Positions 59,175 to 64,000 of a stretch of 64,000 bases of DNA are shown here, in pieces. Position numbers and translations under genes: made by a program. Origin of the DNA: Psychroserpens sp. SPM9 (GTDB lineage Bacteria > Bacteroidota > Bacteroidia > Flavobacteriales > Flavobacteriaceae). The DNA lies in NCBI RefSeq assembly GCF_025153525.1, contig NZ_JANZNR010000004.1, positions 248,001-312,000 of the forward strand, given 5' to 3'. How positions within the stretch are numbered: position 1 is the first letter of the stretch; every line of letters starts with the position of its first letter. The notes below the pieces were generated by a model. That model had not been told where the DNA came from. It did not search any database and was given only the letters and a program-made list of their open reading frames with translations.

Positions 59175-59915
59175 TTAAAATTGCTCACTTTGTAGCAAGG
59201 TTGCCATTTCATGTAAAGCCTTTACGTAGGCACAACCCATAAAATGCGAATGTTCTTTAAGGAGTTTGAATTGTATGGTACTTCCTAATTTATTGGATGC
59301 TGTAATCGTGTTTTCGACACGATAGGCATTAAAGAGTTCGTCGTTTTTACCGTGAATTACGTATAAAGGAACCTTGATTTTTGAAGCCTCATAGGTTCCT
59401 GAAACCGGAAGCGAAGCACAAAATAGTTCAGGATATTTTTGTGCATAATACCAACTGCCAATGGCGCCATTACTATAGCCTGTTATGATGATTTTAGTAG
59501 CGTCAATAGGCCAGTGCTTTTTAATACTGTTAATAAGCTGTTTTAACTTGCTTTCATTTTCTTTTGTAGTCCAATGCAAGCCATGGTCGGAAGGTGCTAC
59601 TATAATACCATTTAAGAAACTTAACGCCGGAAATGCCAGGCAATTGCTATATTCTTTATAAGCGTTTGAATCTCCAGCCCAATGTAGCGCTATAATTAAT
59701 GGTGTTTTTTGGTTGGGTTTGATTTCGGGAATACTAAGACGCGCGTTGATATGTTGTTTGTTGTTTAGTTTTAAAACAACATCATGCTTGCCTTTTTTTA
59801 ATGTGTATTTTTTTACAGTGATACTTTTTGATTGATCTTTAGTCGTCGTCTGCGCGTATACACTAACAGAAAAGCACAATAACAATAGCAAATGAAAAGG
59901 TCTTAGCGTTTTCAT
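59175..59915 (-). CDS. Exported alpha/beta hydrolase (esterase)
   Basis: A 246-residue exported hydrolase. The signal peptide ends near SVSVYAQ. The core has PLIIALHWAGDSNAY (oxyanion loop), ITGYSNGAIGSW (nucleophile Ser148 in GYSNG), and later VIHGKNDELFN with a catalytic Asp and EHSHFMG with the His. It resembles PHB-depolymerase/dienelactone-hydrolase-like esterases. It overlaps the TerC gene by four bases (ATGA), so it is the last gene of that operon. Substrate unknown. Confidence 0.78.
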   Translation of the reverse strand: MKTLRPFHLLLLLCFSVSVYAQTTTKDQSKSITVKKYTLKKGKHDVVLKLNNKQHINARLSIPEIKPNQKTPLIIALHWAGDSNAYKEYSNCLAFPALSFLNGIIVAPSDHGLHWTTKENESKLKQLINSIKKHWPIDATKIIITGYSNGAIGSWYYAQKYPELFCASLPVSGTYEASKIKVPLYVIHGKNDELFNAYRVENTITASNKLGSTIQFKLLKEHSHFMGCAYVKALHEMATLLQSEQF

Positions 59916-60706
59916 TGCGATTTAGATTTCTTACTTATTTTGTAGTTTAAAAACTCCACAAACAATGAGAATGCGATGGCGAAATATAAATACCCTTTTG
60001 GAATCGCGCCCACTTTATTTCCGAAGAATTCAGTATGCGAAAGATGTGCAGCTTCAGTAATTAGCATAAAACCAATTAGAATTAAAAAAGCTAAACCTAG
60101 CATTTGAATACTCGGATTGGTATTAATAAACTTTCGTATCGGATTTGCAAAGCCTATCATAATTACAATAGAAATCATTACAGCAATAATCATGAGTACC
60201 AAGGTGTAATTGTGGTTGGGGTGTAACCCATTAGTCATTCCAACAGCAGTCAGTATAGAGTCAATAGAGAAGATGAAATCAATAATTAATATTTGTACTA
60301 AGGCATTCGATAGAGATGTAATTTTCTTGCCTTTAACTTGTTCTTCATCATGACTTGGATGTGCTACTTTTTCACGTATTTCAGAGGTGCTTTTATAAAT
60401 CAGAAATAAGCCACCAACGAATAAAATCAATGCTTGCCAACTAATATGGAGCTCGAGCCAGTTGGTTTCAATACTGTAGAATGGTTTTGAGAGTCCGATT
60501 AAAAACGATACAAAAAACAATAAGACAATCCGTTGTACCATTGCTAAGAGCAGACCTATGTTTGTTGCTTTTGCGCGTTGGTGTTCAGGAAGTTTATTAG
60601 CTGCAATAGAGATAAATACAATATTATCTATGCCTAAGATAATTTCTAGAAACGTTAAGGTTAACAATGCCATGATGGCTTCACTGGTCAGTAAAAAATC
60701 TAACAT
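59912..60706 (-). CDS. TerC family integral membrane protein
   Basis: A 264-residue protein with about seven hydrophobic helices, matching the TerC family, thought to move metal ions (manganese or calcium) or support tellurite resistance in some bacteria. Conserved acidic residues in membrane helices are visible: TFLEIILGIDNIVFI, VQILIIDFIFSIDSILTAVGM and ALFSLFVEFLNYK-like segments. It starts one base after the preceding lipoprotein gene's stop and overlaps the hydrolase gene. The transported ion is not known. Confidence 0.85.
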   Translation of the reverse strand: MLDFLLTSEAIMALLTLTFLEIILGIDNIVFISIAANKLPEHQRAKATNIGLLLAMVQRIVLLFFVSFLIGLSKPFYSIETNWLELHISWQALILFVGGLFLIYKSTSEIREKVAHPSHDEEQVKGKKITSLSNALVQILIIDFIFSIDSILTAVGMTNGLHPNHNYTLVLMIIAVMISIVIMIGFANPIRKFINTNPSIQMLGLAFLILIGFMLITEAAHLSHTEFFGNKVGAIPKGYLYFAIAFSLFVEFLNYKISKKSKSQ

Positions 60707-60707
60707 A

Positions 60708-61094
60708 TCACTTTATTTTTTTGGCCACACCTTTTTCAACGCGTCGTTGTTGGAAAGCATCTTTAACGGCTAATTGGTATTCAAAAACATAAGCATCTTC
60801 TGTGGTGCTTATTATCTTCATATGAATCGCTTTTTCTTCGTTTTTATGCTTCGGATTTAATTTTTTCAGAACAAATTCACAATCGTTGATCCAGCGAACC
60901 GAAGACGAATCGACTTTATTTTCATAGAAATCAATATTATAATCTTCAGTTCTAACAAACGTTCCAGTTTTCTCTTCGTTGTCTATAGTATAAGTAAATT
61001 CAAAGGTTCCTGTTTTGAAATCGGCACAATGGCGCTCCGTTTGATAACAATTAAAAAAAACTAAGGGAAGTAATAGGGATAGAAGATTTCGCAT
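60708..61094 (-). CDS. Small lipoprotein, first gene of the TerC operon
   Basis: A 128-residue lipoprotein. The signal MRNLLSLLLPLVFFNC has the lipobox Cys at 16. The rest is a strand-rich domain (DFKTGTFEFTYTIDNEEK; NIDFYENKVDSSSVRWINDC) with one helix near the end. In some databases similar proteins are named DNA topoisomerase IV, probably a naming error from gene order; nothing here looks like a topoisomerase. The start at 61094 is supported by the TAAATTTG element at 61110-61117. It is followed by TerC after one base. Confidence 0.65.
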   Translation of the reverse strand: MRNLLSLLLPLVFFNCYQTERHCADFKTGTFEFTYTIDNEEKTGTFVRTEDYNIDFYENKVDSSSVRWINDCEFVLKKLNPKHKNEEKAIHMKIISTTEDAYVFEYQLAVKDAFQQRRVEKGVAKKIK

Positions 61095-61109
61095 ACATAC
61101 GGTTTTATA

Positions 61110-61117
61110 CAAATTTA
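61110..61117 (-). promoter_or_regulatory. TAnnTTTG promoter element of the TerC operon
   Basis: The minus strand reads TAAATTTG 16 bases before the ATG at 61094. Confidence 0.5.
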
Positions 61118-61171
61118 CGAAACCGAAAGTAATTTAATAGCGTTCATGTATTTGAAAATTGAAGAATAAAA

Positions 61172-61558
61172 TTACAGGTGTTCAAAATTTTTAAAGGTCC
61201 CATCTTTATAAAAAATGACAATACGCTCAATTGCTTTACCTTCAGAAGTTGGAAGACTTGAAATTTGAGAGGTTTTAGTGGTGTCAATTTTTTGAGGTTC
61301 CAAAACTGGTGGTTCTAGAGTATTATTTTTTTCAGAAGGGAAATGGCCTTTGCCATTCATCAACCAATATAATTCTACTTCTTGATAGGAGGAAAGTACC
61401 TTTAAAACAAAATCTAAACTCGGCTTATTTCGACCTGATAATATGTGCGAAATACTAGAGCGTTGCACACCTATTTTTTCGGCAAATGAAGATGCAGTTT
61501 CTCCGTAAAATTCGATGACTTTTTGGAGTCGTTTTGTGAAATCTTCGTTGTTTATCAT
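61172..61558 (-). CDS. XRE-type helix-turn-helix transcriptional regulator
   Basis: A 128-residue regulator. The Cro/C1-type HTH is in residues 8-65: RLQKVIEFYGETASSFAEKI, then VQRSSISHILSGRNKPSLDF with the recognition helix. The rest is a variable linker with poly-polar residues and a short hydrophobic end (ERIVIFYKDGTFKNF). It is probably a dimeric repressor. A 16-base palindrome at 61580-61595 lies directly upstream and overlaps the promoter, so autoregulation is likely. It is divergent from the M14 carboxypeptidase gene. Confidence 0.85.
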   Translation of the reverse strand: MINNEDFTKRLQKVIEFYGETASSFAEKIGVQRSSISHILSGRNKPSLDFVLKVLSSYQEVELYWLMNGKGHFPSEKNNTLEPPVLEPQKIDTTKTSQISSLPTSEGKAIERIVIFYKDGTFKNFEHL

Positions 61559-61579
61559 TGTAAACTCAAATTGTATAGT

Positions 61580-61595
61580 TTTGTAACGTTACAAA
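61580..61595. promoter_or_regulatory. Operator palindrome of the XRE regulator gene
   Basis: TTTGTAACGTTACAAA is a perfect 16-base palindrome, 22 bases before the regulator's ATG. It overlaps the minus-strand -7 element TACATTTG (61592-61599), so bound protein would block transcription. Confidence 0.6.
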
Positions 61596-61599
61596 TGTA
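61592..61599 (-). promoter_or_regulatory. TAnnTTTG promoter element of the XRE regulator gene
   Basis: The minus strand reads TACATTTG 34 bases before the ATG at 61558, overlapping the operator palindrome. Confidence 0.5.
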
Positions 61600-61810
61600 A
61601 ACATATTATAAATATAAAGCGATATGTCTTTCGTATATTTAAGTATATATTAAATTATAAGTTTTAGTAGATTAATTTAAAATACTGAAAAACAAATATT
61701 TGATAGCTAAATAATATTTTTATTGCATATTTTTCAATGCCTCTTGAGCTTTTGTTGAGAATGAGTTTACATCAATCACAATTTTAGTCCGTTTTGCTCC
61801 AATTTCAGTG

Positions 61811-61824
61811 TTTACAATTGTAAA
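61811..61824. promoter_or_regulatory. Palindrome in the M14 carboxypeptidase promoter
   Basis: TTTACAATTGTAAA is a perfect 14-base palindrome in the -33 region of the promoter whose -7 element is at 61837-61844. It shares the TGTAA half-site with the operator at 61580-61595. Confidence 0.5.
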
Positions 61825-61836
61825 TAATCAATTGTT

Positions 61837-61844
61837 TACCTTTG
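61837..61844 (+). promoter_or_regulatory. TAnnTTTG promoter element of the M14 carboxypeptidase gene
   Basis: TACCTTTG lies 20 bases before the ATG at 61864. Confidence 0.55.
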
Positions 61845-61863
61845 TCACAGATACTAAAAACTT

Positions 61864-62994
61864 ATGAACGTTGAAACTCTAAAATCGCTGTTTAATTCGT
61901 GTAAAGAAACAGCGCTTTCTGGTCGTTATATTCATCATGAACATATTGCAGATTTGCTTAAAAAACACGATGAAAAATTTACGGTTACACAGGTTGGAAA
62001 ATCTGTAAATGGAATTCCTATTTTTACGATAACTTTAGGAACGGGATTTAAAAAAATATTCATGTGGTCGCAAATGCATGGCAATGAAAGTACGACGACG
62101 AAGGCTGTTTTTGATATATTAAATCTGTTTTCGGGTGATCATAATCTTATATCTTCAATTTTAGATGCATGTACTATACAAATCATTCCAATTCTTAATC
62201 CTGATGGTGCGCTCGCATACACTAGGTTAAATGCTAATCAGGTTGATTTAAATCGTGATGCGCAAGAATTGTCGCAACCAGAAAGTAAAGTCTTGCGCGC
62301 TGTATTTGATGAGTTTAAACCAGATTTTTGCTTTAATCTGCATGGGCAACGTACGATTTTTAGCGCAGGTACGACTAGCAATTCGGCGACTGTCTCGTTT
62401 TTGGCTCCAGCTCAAGATGAAGCGCGTACTGTTACATCTACACGACAAAAAGCTATGGAGCTTATCGTAGCGATGAATTCAGTGCTTCAAAAACAAATCA
62501 AAAATCAGGTTGGTTTGTATGATGACGGATTTAACTTAAACTGCGTCGGTGACACCTTCCAGGCGGCTAATGTACCAACAGTACTGTTTGAGGCTGGGCA
62601 TTATCAAGATGATTATAGACGTGAGCAAACACGTGAATTTATATTTCAGTCTATGCTTGTTGCTTTAAGTTATATTGCAAAGTGTGATGTTGATGGTCAA
62701 AAGAGTGCTGTTTATTTTGAAATACCAAGAAATAAAAAATTGTTTTATGATGTTATTATCAGAAATACGAATGCTTTGGATGTTGGAATACAATATCAGG
62801 AACGATTAGTTGATGGTGTGTTGAAATTTATTCCTAAAATTGAAAAAATTTCTGATCTGAGCAATTTTTACGGACATAAAGAGCTTGATGCCAATGGGTA
62901 TGAAGTGTTTGCTGAAAACGGCAAGGTGATTTCTGAAGGAAACGAAATCGATTTCGTAGTGATTGACAATGTGAAATTTTTATTAAATCTTTGA
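61864..62994 (+). CDS. M14 family zinc carboxypeptidase
   Basis: A 376-residue metallocarboxypeptidase without signal peptide, so cytosolic. Zinc ligands are His72 and Glu75 in SQMHGNES and His160 in CFNLHGQR. Substrate residues are in ILNPDGALAYTRLN and VDLNRDAQ (Asn130-Arg131). The catalytic Glu is probably Glu243 in LFEAGHYQDD. The active site is intact. The C-terminal ~100 residues form an extra beta-rich domain. It may trim peptides or peptidoglycan fragments; the substrate is unknown. Repeated regulatory sites upstream suggest control by the adjacent XRE regulator. Confidence 0.85.
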   Translation: MNVETLKSLFNSCKETALSGRYIHHEHIADLLKKHDEKFTVTQVGKSVNGIPIFTITLGTGFKKIFMWSQMHGNESTTTKAVFDILNLFSGDHNLISSILDACTIQIIPILNPDGALAYTRLNANQVDLNRDAQELSQPESKVLRAVFDEFKPDFCFNLHGQRTIFSAGTTSNSATVSFLAPAQDEARTVTSTRQKAMELIVAMNSVLQKQIKNQVGLYDDGFNLNCVGDTFQAANVPTVLFEAGHYQDDYRREQTREFIFQSMLVALSYIAKCDVDGQKSAVYFEIPRNKKLFYDVIIRNTNALDVGIQYQERLVDGVLKFIPKIEKISDLSNFYGHKELDANGYEVFAENGKVISEGNEIDFVVIDNVKFLLNL

Positions 62995-63035
62995 AAAAGT
63001 TGTTTTTAGATGTGATATCTTCAAAGAAATTGCAT

Positions 63036-63043
63036 TATTTTTG
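63036..63043 (+). promoter_or_regulatory. TAnnTTTG promoter element of the Lrp/AsnC gene
   Basis: TATTTTTG lies 26 bases before the ATG at 63069. Confidence 0.5.
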
Positions 63044-63068
63044 TATTTAATTTACGAAAAACGGAATA

Positions 63069-63548
63069 ATGGCAAAATTTAAATTAGACGAAATCGATCA
63101 CCAAATCCTTGATATGTTAATTGATAATACAAGGATTCCTTTTACTGATATTGCAAAAAAACTAGTAATTTCTGCAGGTACTGTTCATGTAAGAGTTAAG
63201 AAAATGGAAGAGGCTGGAATCATCAAGGGTTCTTCATTAACTTTAGACTATCAAAAACTAGGATATTCTTTTATTGCTTATGTTGGAGTTTTCTTGAATA
63301 ATACCTCGCAAACAAAATTTGTTTTAGAGCGTATCGCAGATATTCCTTATGTGACTGTAGCTCATATTACTACTGGTAAATTCAATATCTTCTGTAAAGT
63401 TAGAGCTAAAAACACGTCGCATGCAAAAGATATTATCTTTATGTTAGATGATATTGAAGGCATTTACAGAACTGAGACTATGATTAGTTTGGAGGAAAGT
63501 ATTAATGATAAGAAGCGTTTAATGCATACGATATTTAACGAGCTTTAA
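63069..63548 (+). CDS. Lrp/AsnC family transcriptional regulator
   Basis: A 159-residue regulator. The N-terminal HTH (residues 5-60) has LDEIDHQILDMLIDNTRIPF and KLVISAGTVHVRVKKMEEAG. The RAM (ligand and oligomerisation) domain follows with FIAYVGVFLNN, VTVAHITTGKFNIFCKVRA and a closing helix. Lrp-type proteins sense amino acids and regulate metabolic genes. It follows the M14 peptidase gene by 74 bases with its own promoter. Effector unknown. Confidence 0.9.
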   Translation: MAKFKLDEIDHQILDMLIDNTRIPFTDIAKKLVISAGTVHVRVKKMEEAGIIKGSSLTLDYQKLGYSFIAYVGVFLNNTSQTKFVLERIADIPYVTVAHITTGKFNIFCKVRAKNTSHAKDIIFMLDDIEGIYRTETMISLEESINDKKRLMHTIFNEL

Positions 63549-63572
63549 ATAGAATTATAGCTAATAATATTT

Positions 63573-63605
63573 AACCCTTTATCTTTTTGGATGAAGGGTT
63601 TTTTG
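63573..63605 (+). terminator. Terminator after the Lrp/AsnC gene
   Basis: AACCCTTTAT (63573-63582) pairs with ATGAAGGGTT (63591-63600) with one G-U pair, followed by a T-run. Confidence 0.8.
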
Positions 63606-63627
63606 TTACTTTTAAACGTAGAAACAA

Positions 63628-64000
63628 ATGAGAAATTTAATGACAAAAGAAGATTTAAAAAAGGATGAATATAATCCGTATTATCAACAATACATTCAAA
63701 AATCAGGTGATGTGACGCTTACTGAAGGCTTAAAAAATAATGGCGATCTTACTATTGCGTTCTTAGAGTCTATTCCAGAAGAAAAATTGGAGTATCGTTA
63801 CGCTGAAGGAAAGTGGACGATTAAAGAGATTATCCAGCATCTAATTGACACCGAACGCGTCTTTACGTACAGAGCGCTGTGTATTGCTAGAGGTGATAAG
63901 ACGTTGTTTCCTGGTTATGATCAAGATGAATATGCTGCTAACTCAGAAGCCAATAAACGTTCTATGTTTAGTCTTATGAACGAATATAAAGCAGTTAGAT
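63628..64000 (+). CDS. DinB family protein (3' end outside window)
   Basis: The frame is open from the ATG at 63628 to the window end, giving 124 residues. It contains the DinB-like four-helix bundle start: KLEYRYAEGKWTIKEIIQHL, with the first metal His, followed by DTERVFTYRALCIARGDK. A second ATG at 63640 is possible. DinB/YfiT-like proteins are metal-dependent and some act as thiol transferases. Function not assigned. The C-terminus lies outside the window. Confidence 0.82.
   Translation, partial: MRNLMTKEDLKKDEYNPYYQQYIQKSGDVTLTEGLKNNGDLTIAFLESIPEEKLEYRYAEGKWTIKEIIQHLIDTERVFTYRALCIARGDKTLFPGYDQDEYAANSEANKRSMFSLMNEYKAVR

Larger units (their letters stand above)
61559..61863. promoter_or_regulatory. 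305-base regulatory intergenic region with repeated TGTAAAC sites
   Basis: This gap has no gene. It holds a promoter for each flanking gene, two perfect palindromes (61580-61595, 61811-61824) and at least five copies of TTGTAAAC or its variants and complements (61558-61565, 61595-61604, 61765-61772, 61810-61825, 61831-61839). The middle part (61605-61760) is very A+T-rich with no other pattern I can name. Confidence 0.6.

Noticed and set aside
60708-61094. Naming the small lipoprotein DNA topoisomerase IV
   Set aside because: It has a lipoprotein signal and none of the topoisomerase motifs; the name is probably carried over from gene order.
1-64000. CRISPR arrays, tRNA or rRNA genes, insertion sequences, prophage
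   Set aside because: I found no repeated spacers, tRNA cloverleaf, rRNA sequence, transposase or integrase in the window.

Overview
This window looks like a piece of chromosome from a marine-type member of the Flavobacteriaceae (Bacteroidota). The evidence is the low G+C content, the gene families (DUF4834, DUF5916, DUF6146-like, BatA-type and CarboxypepD_reg-like proteins, TonB receptors, the TIGR02757 family) and the promoters. Many intergenic regions carry the Bacteroidota -7 element TAnnTTTG, and translation starts follow A-rich leaders rather than Shine-Dalgarno sites. I see no rRNA, tRNA, CRISPR array, insertion sequence or prophage. Coding density is high. A threonine aldolase is cut by the left edge and a DinB-family protein by the right edge.

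Layout. 1-8 kb: YbaB, an oligopeptidase B-like protease, then a locus that I read as sulfonolipid (capnine) synthesis: a CBS/CysK-like enzyme (candidate CapA), an alpha-oxoamine synthase (candidate CapB) and, convergent with it, a long GNAT protein (candidate N-acyltransferase) in an operon with an outer-membrane barrel. 8-13.5 kb: DUF4834, a YfhO membrane protein, a GT4 glycosyltransferase and a Wzx-like flippase, probably a surface-glycan set. 13.6-16.3 kb: two paralogous exported proteins with matching sigma-54-type promoters, flanking an Asp/Asn hydroxylase-like gene. 16.5-25.5 kb: DUF3667, uvrA, a sigma factor followed by a 47-residue ORF, a cysteine-free endonuclease III, bcp, a conserved 490-residue protein and an MBL hydrolase. 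25.5-31.6 kb: a minus-strand run including a dihydroorotase homologue that has lost its metal-binding histidines, and a BatA/vWA protein. 31.7-40.6 kb: an M61 peptidase, a GAF histidine kinase, TIGR02757, a LolD-like ATPase, DUF5916 and folE. 40.7-45.1 kb: a TonB receptor with a His/Asp-rich loop behind a small His-rich exported protein. 45.2-51 kb: serA, serC, a LuxC-type reductase, a ferredoxin and a truncated gene. 51-59 kb: ychF and parE/parC, separated by a retropepsin-like protease and a small membrane protein. 59-64 kb: a TerC operon, an XRE regulator with a palindromic operator, an M14 carboxypeptidase and an Lrp regulator.

How they work together. SerA and SerC make O-phosphoserine, which the candidate CapA would combine with sulfite to give cysteate. 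CapB would join cysteate to an acyl chain and the GNAT protein could N-acylate the product, so most of a sulfonolipid route may lie in this window. The rest is mainly housekeeping: DNA repair and topology, pterin synthesis, peroxide defence and envelope maintenance. The points most worth testing are the sulfonolipid locus, the sigma-54 paralogue pair, the degenerate dihydroorotase, the clusterless Nth, the sigma-linked micro-ORF, the XRE operator region and the overlapping divergent promoters. All assignments come from reading sequence and recalled family motifs; no database search was run.
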